A DNA stretch of 64,000 bases from the NCBI RefSeq assembly GCF_000164865.1, contig NC_014618.1:3348001-3412000 (forward strand), in the 5' to 3' direction. Made by a program: the position numbers and the translations under genes. The notes under the pieces were generated by a model. The model ran no database searches, had not been told where the DNA came from, and saw only the letters and a program-made list of their open reading frames with translations. Shown here one piece after another: positions 54,971 through 61,089 of the stretch; positions within the stretch are counted from its first letter, which is position 1, and the number at the start of each line of letters is the position of its first letter. The stretch comes from [Enterobacter] lignolyticus SCF1 (lineage in GTDB: Bacteria; Pseudomonadota; Gammaproteobacteria; Enterobacterales; Enterobacteriaceae).

Positions 54971-55585
54971 ATGACCAACAACCTGCAGCTCACCGCCCTT
55001 GTCGGGGCCTGTCACTGGATTGGCGCCAAAGGCTGGGCGCCCGCGACCGGCGGCAATATGTCCGTTCGCGAAGATGAACTCACCTGCTGGCTGAGCGAAT
55101 CCGGTAAAGACAAGGGCAGCCTGACGCCAGAAGACTTCTTACCGGTAGAGATAGCCACCAACCACGCGCCGTCCGGCCGCAAGCCGTCGGCAGAAACCGG
55201 GCTGCATACGCTTATCTATCGCCTGTTTCCGCAGGCGGGCGCGGTATTGCACGTCCACACAGTCAATGCCACTATCCTCTCTCGTATCGAAAAATCCGCC
55301 GAGCTGGTGCTGCAGGGCTACGAAATGCAAAAATCGCTGCGCGGCCAGACCAGCCACCTTGACGCCGTACGAATTCCGGTTTTCGATAACGATCAGGATA
55401 TTGCCGCCCTTGCCGGACGTATTGAAGACTACGCCCGCACGCGCCCGCTGAGCTACGGCTTCTTGCTACGCGGCCACGGCCTGACCTGCTGGGGACGCGA
55501 TGTGGCCGAGGCCCGCCGTCATCTCGAAGGGCTGGAATTTTTATTTGAGTGCGAACTGCGCTTACGCCAACTGGAGACATTATGA
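54971..55585 (+). CDS. mtnB: Methylthioribulose-1-phosphate dehydratase
   Basis: Class II aldolase-fold zinc enzyme, third step from methylthioribose. 204 residues with PATGGNMSVR, HVHTVNATIL (zinc His pair, about 93-95) and a third His in LLRGHGLTCWG. ATG at 54971 after AAGGAAAAG. Overlaps mtnC by four bases. Confidence 0.95.
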   Translation: MTNNLQLTALVGACHWIGAKGWAPATGGNMSVREDELTCWLSESGKDKGSLTPEDFLPVEIATNHAPSGRKPSAETGLHTLIYRLFPQAGAVLHVHTVNATILSRIEKSAELVLQGYEMQKSLRGQTSHLDAVRIPVFDNDQDIAALAGRIEDYARTRPLSYGFLLRGHGLTCWGRDVAEARRHLEGLEFLFECELRLRQLETL

Positions 55586-56271
55586 TCCGCGCGATCGTGA
55601 CCGATATTGAGGGTACTACCAGCGATATTCGCTTCGTTCATAACGTGCTGTTTCCCTACGCCCGCGAGCGTCTTGCGGCGTTCGTCAACGCCCAGCAGTT
55701 CGTTGAGCCGGTCAGTACCATCCTCGATAACCTGCGCGCGGAAATCACCCGCCCGGACGCCACCGCCGCAGAGCTTATCGCGACGCTGCTCGCCTTTATG
55801 GACGAAGATCGCAAGTCTACGGCGCTCAAAGCGCTGCAGGGTATTATCTGGCAGGATGGCTACGTCAACGGCGACTTTCGCGGTCACCTGTACCCCGACG
55901 TGCTGCCCTCACTGGAGAAATGGAAGGCGCAGGGTCTTGATCTGTATGTTTATTCTTCAGGCTCCGTTGCGGCGCAGAAACTGTTATTTGGCTACAGCGA
56001 CGAGGGTGATATTACCTCTCTGTTCAGCGGCTATTTTGACACGCACATCGGCGCTAAGCGCGAGGTGCAGTCGTACCAGAATATCGCCGCCAGCCTCGGC
56101 CATTCGCCCGCGCAAATCCTGTTCCTTTCTGATATCCATCAGGAGCTGGACGCCGCCGAACAGGCCGGTTTTCGGACGTTGCAGTTAGTTCGCGGCGACG
56201 GCGATGCCGCCAGCCACCATCACCAGGTTCATCGTTTTGACGATATTCATCCGGAGCAGATTCCCTCATGA
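55582..56271 (+). CDS. mtnC: Enolase-phosphatase MtnC
   Basis: Bifunctional HAD-like enzyme giving acireductone. 229 residues; nucleophile motif TDIEGTTSD (about 7-15), VYSSGSVAAQ and FLSDIHQELDAA. ATGA overlaps at both ends (mtnB, mtnD) show a tight operon. Confidence 0.95.
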   Translation: MIRAIVTDIEGTTSDIRFVHNVLFPYARERLAAFVNAQQFVEPVSTILDNLRAEITRPDATAAELIATLLAFMDEDRKSTALKALQGIIWQDGYVNGDFRGHLYPDVLPSLEKWKAQGLDLYVYSSGSVAAQKLLFGYSDEGDITSLFSGYFDTHIGAKREVQSYQNIAASLGHSPAQILFLSDIHQELDAAEQAGFRTLQLVRGDGDAASHHHQVHRFDDIHPEQIPS

Positions 56272-56810
56272 GCGCACTGACGATTTTTTCCGATAATGAC
56301 GCCAGCCAGCCGACCTGGCACGGTACCGACGCCCAGAAAATCGCCCGGCAGCTCAGCGCCAAAGGCGTGCGCTTTGAGCGCTGGCAGGCGGACCAGGCTC
56401 TCGGCGATAACCCGACGCCGGACGCCGTGCTCGCGGCTTATCAGCACGCTATTGCCACACTGGTGGCGGAAAAAGGCTATCAGAGCTGGGACGTTATCAG
56501 CCTGCGCGCCGACAACCCGCAGAAAGCGGCGCTGCGCGAGAAGTTCCTGAGCGAACATACCCACGGCGAAGACGAGGTGCGCTTCTTCGTGGAGGGCGCA
56601 GGTCTTTTTTGCCTGCATATCGGCAACGAGGTGTATCAGGTGCTGTGTGAGAAAAATGACCTGATCTCCGTCCCGGCGGGCACCCCGCACTGGTTTGATA
56701 TGGGGTCTGAACCGAACTTTACCGCAATTCGCGTTTTCGATAACCCCGAAGGCTGGATAGCGCAGTTTACCGGCAGCAGTATTGCGGACGGCTACCCGCG
56801 CCTGGCGTGA
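56268..56810 (+). CDS. mtnD: Acireductone dioxygenase MtnD
   Basis: Cupin enzyme that makes 4-methylthio-2-oxobutyrate (Fe form) or an off-pathway product with CO (Ni form), the enzyme studied in Klebsiella. 180 residues; metal ligands in HTHGEDE (His97, His99, Glu103 counting Met) and PAGTPH (His141), all present. Ends the mtnBCD operon. Confidence 0.96.
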   Translation: MSALTIFSDNDASQPTWHGTDAQKIARQLSAKGVRFERWQADQALGDNPTPDAVLAAYQHAIATLVAEKGYQSWDVISLRADNPQKAALREKFLSEHTHGEDEVRFFVEGAGLFCLHIGNEVYQVLCEKNDLISVPAGTPHWFDMGSEPNFTAIRVFDNPEGWIAQFTGSSIADGYPRLA

Positions 56811-56820
56811 ACACGGCGTT

Positions 56821-56844
56821 CCCTCTTTACCATTGCAAAGAGGG
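56821..56844. terminator. Hairpin between mtnD and the XRE gene
   Basis: CCCTCTTT (56821-56828) / AAAGAGGG (56837-56844), 10 bases past mtnD; no T-run on either strand. Confidence 0.5.
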
Positions 56845-56896
56845 ATCCGGCTAACGATTTGGCGATCGAAAAAACATCGTCACCGACCTTTTCTCT

Positions 56897-57157
56897 TCAT
56901 TTATCCGCAGGCTCAAGCAGCCTGATATTTTTCCCGATGCCGTCAAGCACGACCTCCGGCACAATGCCCACCAGCCGCGACAGATGCACAAACTCCACCA
57001 CATCCAGCCGACGCTCACCGCTCTCTACTTTGGCAATAAATGACTGCGGTTTGCCTAAGGCCTCTGCGAGCTGCGCCTGCGTAATCCTCCGTTCCTTTCG
57101 CGCTTTTTTAAGCGCGCGAATAACGCGCTGATAGTCGTCCGAGTAAACAGAGGCCAT
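56897..57157 (-). CDS. Small XRE-family DNA-binding protein
   Basis: 86 residues, mostly a single HTH_3 domain (about 11-68): RVIRALKKARKERRITQAQL, then AEALGKPQSFIAKVESGERR, typical of phage-type repressors. The ATG at 57157 is preferred; longer frames to 57262 would cover the operator region. Divergent from the Ner-like gene at 57264 across 106 bp with two palindromes. Sits between mtnD and mtnA, an unusual place for it. Could be a phage remnant, a solo regulator, or an antitoxin-type protein without partner. Confidence 0.8.
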   Translation of the reverse strand: MASVYSDDYQRVIRALKKARKERRITQAQLAEALGKPQSFIAKVESGERRLDVVEFVHLSRLVGIVPEVVLDGIGKNIRLLEPADK

Positions 57158-57209
57158 GAGTCCGATTCCTGAGTAATATCCGGAAATCGAATATCCGCGC
57201 GTTGTCTTT

Positions 57210-57228
57210 TTATCCCAAAGCGGGATAA
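57210..57228. promoter_or_regulatory. Palindromic operator, XRE/Ner intergenic
   Basis: TTATCCC (57210-57216) / GGGATAA (57222-57228), perfect 7-bp arms around AAAGC. Midway between the two divergent regulator genes. Confidence 0.65.
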
Positions 57229-57232
57229 TTGA

Positions 57233-57251
57233 ACACGTAACGACCACGTGT
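57233..57251. promoter_or_regulatory. Second inverted repeat, XRE/Ner intergenic
   Basis: ACACGT (57233-57238) / ACGTGT (57246-57251), just before the Ner-like gene's AAGGAG. Candidate binding site for one of the two proteins. Confidence 0.5.
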
Positions 57252-57263
57252 AAGGAGAACACA

Positions 57264-57521
57264 ATGGACCGGCAAAACTGGCATCACGCCGACATTATTG
57301 CGGCGCTCAAGAAGCGCGGGACCAGTCTCGCGGCGCTGTCGCGCAGGGCCGGGCTTTCATCCTCCACGCTTGCCAATGCGCTGTATCGTCCCTGGCCAAA
57401 GGGGGAATCGATCATTGCGCAAGCGCTTGACGTCGAGCCCGAAAGCATCTGGCCCGAGCGTTATATCGATGCGCAGGGGGCGCCGGTGGTAAGAAAGCTA
57501 AGGATGAACCGCGCGCCATAG
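57264..57521 (+). CDS. Ner/SfsB-like DNA-binding protein
   Basis: 85 residues of the Mu Ner / Nlp / SfsB family: WHHADIIAALKKRGTSLAAL, then RRAGLSSSTLANALYRPWPKGE and IIAQALDVEPESIWPERY, resembling E. coli SfsB in the same order. Ner represses early transcription in phage Mu; SfsB is a chromosomal activator of maltose genes. ATG at 57264 after AAGGAG. Divergent from the XRE gene; converges with mtnA after 33 bases. Confidence 0.85.
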   Translation: MDRQNWHHADIIAALKKRGTSLAALSRRAGLSSSTLANALYRPWPKGESIIAQALDVEPESIWPERYIDAQGAPVVRKLRMNRAP

Positions 57522-57554
57522 GTGGAAGGGAGAACGTCAACCGCCCGTCTGCTG

Positions 57555-58580
57555 TTACCTCGCGATAGCAAAAACCCCTTTCTCCACCTCTTCCGGCGTC
57601 ACGATTCCGCTGTCCAGCACCCAGCCGCTGATAAGCGTCGCGGGGGTCACGTCAAATGCCGGGTTGTACACCTGAGCATCCGGCGGCGTCCACCGTACGG
57701 CGCCAAAGCTGCCGGCAGCGCCGGTGACCTCAGCCGCCGCCCGCTGCTCGATGGGGATAGCCTCGCCGTTCGGGCAATGCGGGTCAAGCGTGGTGCGCGG
57801 CGCGGCGACGTAAAACGGGATGCCGTGGAATTTCGCCAGTACCGCCAGCGAATAGGTGCCAATCTTATTGGCCACATCACCGTTCGCGGCAATACGGTCA
57901 GCGCCAACCCACACCGCGTCCACCAGCCCCTTCGCCATCAGGCTGGCGGCCATTGAGTCGGTAATCAGCTGATAGGGTACGCCCAGCTCGCCAAGCTCCC
58001 ATGCGGTAAGACGTCCGCCCTGCAACAGCGGACGCGTCTCATCCACCCAGACGTTCGCCACCTTTCCCTGCCGATGCGCCTGCTGAATAACTCCCAGCGC
58101 TGTCCCGACGCCCGCCGTCGCCAGCCCGCCGGTATTGCAGTGGGTCAGCAGGCGGCTGCCGGGTTTTACCAGCGCGCTGCCGGCGCGGGCGATGCCGTCG
58201 CACAGGGCTTTATCCTCCTCGACCAACCGCAAGGCTTCCGTCACCAGCGCCGCCACAAACCCCTCTTCGCGCAGCGCGAGCTTCATGCGGTCGAGATTGT
58301 TCATCAGGTTCACCGCCGTCGGACGCGACGCGCGCAGCGTTTCCAGCGCATGCAGCAGTGCATCGCGTGAATGCCCCTGCTCTGCCAGCAGCGCCAGCAG
58401 CAGGCTGGCGGAGAGGCCAATCAGCGGCGCGCCGCGCACCCGCAGGGCATGAATGTGCCCCACCAGCGCCTCGACGGTGCTGGCGTCCAGCCAGCGCTTT
58501 TCCTGCGGCAGCGCCTGCTGGTCAAGAATAAAGAGCGCGTTATCGCGGATCCGCAGGCTGGTGGTTTGTAATGTATGCAT
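57555..58580 (-). CDS. mtnA: Methylthioribose-1-phosphate isomerase
   Basis: Aldose-ketose isomerase, second step of the pathway. 341 residues, eIF2B-alpha-like fold, with THCNTGGLATAG (catalytic Cys, about 160) and VGADRIAANGDVANKIGTY (catalytic Asp, about 240). The ATG at 58580 gives MHTLQTTSLRI; longer frames run into mtnK's control region. Divergent from mtnK. Confidence 0.95.
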   Translation of the reverse strand: MHTLQTTSLRIRDNALFILDQQALPQEKRWLDASTVEALVGHIHALRVRGAPLIGLSASLLLALLAEQGHSRDALLHALETLRASRPTAVNLMNNLDRMKLALREEGFVAALVTEALRLVEEDKALCDGIARAGSALVKPGSRLLTHCNTGGLATAGVGTALGVIQQAHRQGKVANVWVDETRPLLQGGRLTAWELGELGVPYQLITDSMAASLMAKGLVDAVWVGADRIAANGDVANKIGTYSLAVLAKFHGIPFYVAAPRTTLDPHCPNGEAIPIEQRAAAEVTGAAGSFGAVRWTPPDAQVYNPAFDVTPATLISGWVLDSGIVTPEEVEKGVFAIAR

Positions 58581-58632
58581 GTCGTTAAATCCATGTTGCG
58601 TTGTTGTATTGCATTGTGTCAGGATGGAATTC

Positions 58633-58656
58633 GGATGTATAGACGTCTGAATGGCT
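58633..58656. promoter_or_regulatory. MetJ operator between mtnA and mtnK
   Basis: Perfect AGACGTCT (58641-58648) flanked by the degenerate 8-mers GGATGTAT and GAATGGCT. Lies between the divergent mtnA and mtnK starts; same layout as the ybdL/mtnB operator. Confidence 0.72.
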
Positions 58657-58684
58657 TTATTTCTGAATGATGAGGATCGAGGCA

Positions 58685-59884
58685 ATGTCGCAATACCATA
58701 CCTTCACCGCCCACGATGCTGTGGCCTACGCGCAACAATATGGCGGCCTGGATAACCCGTCAGACCTGACGTCAGCGCAGGAGGTCGGCGACGGCAACCT
58801 CAACCTGGTCTTCAAAATTTTCGATACCCACGGCGTCAGCCGCATCATCGTTAAGCAGGCGCTACCCTATGTCCGCTGCGTCGGCGAGTCCTGGCCGCTG
58901 ACCCTGGACCGCGCGCGCCTCGAGGCGCAAACCCTGGTCGAGCACTACCGCCACAGCCCGCAGCACACGGTAAAAATCCACCACTTTGACCCGGCGCTGG
59001 CGGTAATGGTGATGGAAGATCTCTCCGATCACCGCATCTGGCGCGGGGAGCTCATCAAAGGCGTCTACTACCCGCAGGCCGCGCGCCAGCTGGGCCGCTA
59101 CCTGGCGCATACCCTGTTTCATACCAGCGACTTTTACCTGCATCCGCATGAAAAGAAAGCTCGGGTGGCGCAGTTCATTAACCCGGAGATGTGCGAGATA
59201 ACAGAGGATCTGTTCTTCAACGACCCCTACCAGATCCACGAACGCAACAGCTACCCCGCGGCGCTGGAGGCGGATGTCGCGGCCCTGCGTAATGACGACG
59301 CGCTAAAGACCGCGGTCGCGTCGCTCAAGCACCGCTTCTTGTCACACGCCGAAGCGTTACTGCACGGCGATATCCACAGCGGCTCCGTTTTCGTGGCCGG
59401 GAACAGCCTGAAGGCCATTGACGCCGAGTTCGGCTACTACGGTCCGATAGGCTTCGACGTGGGGACCGCCATCGGCAACCTGCTGCTGAACTACTGCGGC
59501 CTGCCGGGACAGCTGGGCATTCGCGATGCCGCCGCCGCCCGCGAGCAGCGCCTGAGCGATATTCAGCAGCTGTGGACGACCTTTCGCGGGGAGTTTCTGG
59601 CGCTGGCGGAGGCCAAATCCCGCGATGCGGCGCTGGCCTGGCCGGGCTATGCGTCCGCGTTTTTGGGCAAAGTATGGCAGGATGCGGTGGGCTTCTGCGG
59701 CACCGAGCTTATCCGCCGCAGCGTTGGGCTGTCGCACGTCGCGGACATCGACACCATCGCCGATGAGGCCATGCGCAACGAATGCCTGCGCCACGCCATT
59801 CAGCTGGGCAAGGCATTAATCGTGATTGCCGGGCGCATCGACAGCGCAGAAGAGCTGGTGGCGAGAGTGCGTCAGTACGGCTGA
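58685..59884 (+). CDS. mtnK: Methylthioribose kinase
   Basis: Phosphorylates 5-methylthioribose, entry to the salvage route. 399 residues, aminoglycoside-kinase-like fold with catalytic LLHGDIHSGSVF (about 230-240) and DAEFGYYGPIGFDVG. The ATG at 58685 gives MSQYHTFTAHDAV after GAGG. Its stop is 20 bases before a ybdH remnant. Confidence 0.95.
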   Translation: MSQYHTFTAHDAVAYAQQYGGLDNPSDLTSAQEVGDGNLNLVFKIFDTHGVSRIIVKQALPYVRCVGESWPLTLDRARLEAQTLVEHYRHSPQHTVKIHHFDPALAVMVMEDLSDHRIWRGELIKGVYYPQAARQLGRYLAHTLFHTSDFYLHPHEKKARVAQFINPEMCEITEDLFFNDPYQIHERNSYPAALEADVAALRNDDALKTAVASLKHRFLSHAEALLHGDIHSGSVFVAGNSLKAIDAEFGYYGPIGFDVGTAIGNLLLNYCGLPGQLGIRDAAAAREQRLSDIQQLWTTFRGEFLALAEAKSRDAALAWPGYASAFLGKVWQDAVGFCGTELIRRSVGLSHVADIDTIADEAMRNECLRHAIQLGKALIVIAGRIDSAEELVARVRQYG

Positions 59885-59904
59885 CCCGCGCTGCGACAGT
59901 CAAC

Positions 59905-59973
59905 TTACCGGTAACGCTGACGCCGCAAACGCTCTACGCCGCCTTTGAGAACGTGGAGAATCTCGACGCGTAA
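59905..59973 (+). pseudogene. ybdH: 3' remnant of ybdH (hcxA), 22 codons
   Basis: The open codons before the TAA at 59971 read LPVTLTPQTLYAAFENVENLDA. As I recall it, E. coli YbdH (a hydroxycarboxylate dehydrogenase) ends LPVTLTPDTLRAAFKKVESFKA, so about 14 of 22 positions agree. In E. coli ybdH lies between ybdL and ybdD on the matching strand. Similarity begins at 59905; the bases just before it do not fit. There is no start codon or ribosome site, so it is a scar. Followed by a terminator that may be ybdH's own. Confidence 0.72.
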
Positions 59974-59989
59974 TCCATAATTTTTGTTT

Positions 59990-60016
59990 GCCTCTGTCGC
60001 CTGACAGAGGCGTTTT
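59990..60016 (+). terminator. Rho-independent terminator after mtnK/ybdH remnant
   Basis: GCCTCTGTC (59990-59998) / GACAGAGGC (60003-60011) then GTTTTCG. Now serves mtnK. Confidence 0.8.
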
Positions 60017-60061
60017 CGAGCCGCTTCGCATCCCTCCCCTTTTCGTCTTCCGTGGCTTCCC

Positions 60062-60075
60062 CAATAGCGCTATTG
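60062..60075. promoter_or_regulatory. Perfect 14-bp palindrome before the toxin-antitoxin operon
   Basis: CAATAGCGCTATTG is its own reverse complement, 80 bases before the toxin ATG. Likely operator for the XRE antitoxin; inferred from position. Confidence 0.55.
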
Positions 60076-60103
60076 TTCAGCAACAACACGCTTATAAATT
60101 TTC

Positions 60104-60117
60104 TAATAATCTTATTA
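60104..60117. promoter_or_regulatory. A/T-rich palindrome at the toxin-antitoxin promoter
   Basis: TAATAA-TC-TTATTA, 38 bases before the toxin ATG. Overlaps the probable promoter (TATAAAT at about 60092-60098 nearby). Confidence 0.45.
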
Positions 60118-60155
60118 TTTACTTATGAAAAAACAGGCGTACAGTGGAGGACGAT

Positions 60156-60458
60156 ATGATCGTTTTTTGGTCAAGGCGCGCAGAGAAGCAGCTTGCGGCA
60201 ATCGATGCCCGCTACCGGAAACGGATTACGGAAAAGCTGCGGACAATGGATGATAGAAATGCGCCAGCGGCAGATATTAAGAAACTGTCAATGCCTGAAG
60301 ATCATTATCGGTTACGAGTGGGCGATTACCGCATCATCTTCACGCTGAATGGAGATACCGGCGAGGGCTGCTATGTGGTGGCCATAAAACGCAGAACCTC
60401 CACAACCTACCTTCACGAGGAGCCGACACCCTATGGCAGTGCAACTCATCAGAGATGA
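60156..60458 (+). CDS. RelE/ParE-superfamily toxin
   Basis: 100 residues; MIVFWSRRAEKQLAAIDARY, the central HYRLRVGDYRIIF strand pair (about 49-61) and late IKRRTSTTY fit the RelE fold; Arg and Tyr typical of the RNase site are present. ATG at 60156 with GGAGGA. Toxin-first order as in HigBA-type pairs. Its last 26 bases overlap the antitoxin gene. Target (ribosome-bound mRNA or gyrase) cannot be told from sequence alone. Confidence 0.88.
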   Translation: MIVFWSRRAEKQLAAIDARYRKRITEKLRTMDDRNAPAADIKKLSMPEDHYRLRVGDYRIIFTLNGDTGEGCYVVAIKRRTSTTYLHEEPTPYGSATHQR

Positions 60459-60837
60459 TAAAGGAGATCCCCAGTACGTGGTGATCCCCTATAGCGAATA
60501 TTGTCGTATGCGTATGAAACTGGCTGAATACGATGATGAAAATGAGCAGGACTGGGAAGACATCCCCTGGGAATCCGATAAATACGACGATGTCCCCCTG
60601 CCTGATGCGGTCTGCGCTATTATGAACCGTGAAAACGTCAGCCTTCAGGCGGCCTGGCGCATAATGCGCGGATTATCACAACAGGATGTCGCCGATAAGC
60701 TGGGCATCAGCCAGTCTGCGGTATCACAGCTTGAGGCTAAAGACACACGCCCGCAAAGACGTACTCGTGAAAAGCTGGCCGCCATTTATGGCTGTACTCA
60801 GGAACAAATCAGCCTCTATCTACCGAAAGAAGGCTAG
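60433..60837 (+). CDS. XRE-family antitoxin with N-terminal extension
   Basis: 134 residues. The N-terminal part (1-60) starts MAVQLIRDDKGDPQYVVIPY, like the opening of Phd/YefM antitoxins, then an acidic stretch (DDENEQDWEDIPWESDKYDD). An XRE helix-turn-helix follows (about 71-125, LSQQDVADKLGISQSAVSQL). The N-terminal part is the likely toxin-neutralising segment. The stop overlaps that of ybdD on the other strand. Confidence 0.87.
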   Translation: MAVQLIRDDKGDPQYVVIPYSEYCRMRMKLAEYDDENEQDWEDIPWESDKYDDVPLPDAVCAIMNRENVSLQAAWRIMRGLSQQDVADKLGISQSAVSQLEAKDTRPQRRTREKLAAIYGCTQEQISLYLPKEG

Positions 60838-61031
60838 CAGCACTTCGCGCCGCCTTTGCCGCCGTAGCGGGCGTCCTGACGATCGCGAAAAAACTCTTCA
60901 TAGGTCATCGGCGTCTGGTCCGGATGCGTCTGGCGCATATGCTCGACGTAGTTATCGTAATCAGGAACGCCGATCATCATTTTCGCCGCCTGGCCTAAGT
61001 ATTTTCCCGCTTTGGATAGGGTGTCGAACAT
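60834..61031 (-). CDS. ybdD: YbdD/YjiX family small protein
   Basis: 65 residues, the conserved partner encoded downstream of cstA (as YjiX with BtsT/YjiY). Ends GGKGGAKCC. The function is unclear; pyruvate/peptide uptake by CstA-type carriers is said to need the partner. Stop codons of ybdD and the antitoxin share the bases CTAG (60834-60837). Confidence 0.92.
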   Translation of the reverse strand: MFDTLSKAGKYLGQAAKMMIGVPDYDNYVEHMRQTHPDQTPMTYEEFFRDRQDARYGGKGGAKCC

Positions 61032-61052
61032 CGTTCATGTCTCGTCTTTATT

Positions 61053-61089
61053 CCCTCTCCCCGGTTGGGGAGAGGGTTAGGGTGAGGGG
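61053..61089. repeat. Intergenic hairpin repeat in the cstA-ybdD gap
   Basis: CCCTCTCCCC (61053-61062) / GGGGAGAGGG (61067-61076) followed by TTAGGGTGAGGGG. This motif is a widespread small intergenic repeat in proteobacteria. It ends at the cstA stop and may tune the cstA:ybdD ratio. Confidence 0.75.

Noticed and set aside
56897..57521. XRE/Ner pair as a toxin-antitoxin system
   Set aside because: Both proteins are DNA-binding and neither resembles a toxin; the divergent layout fits a regulatory switch better.
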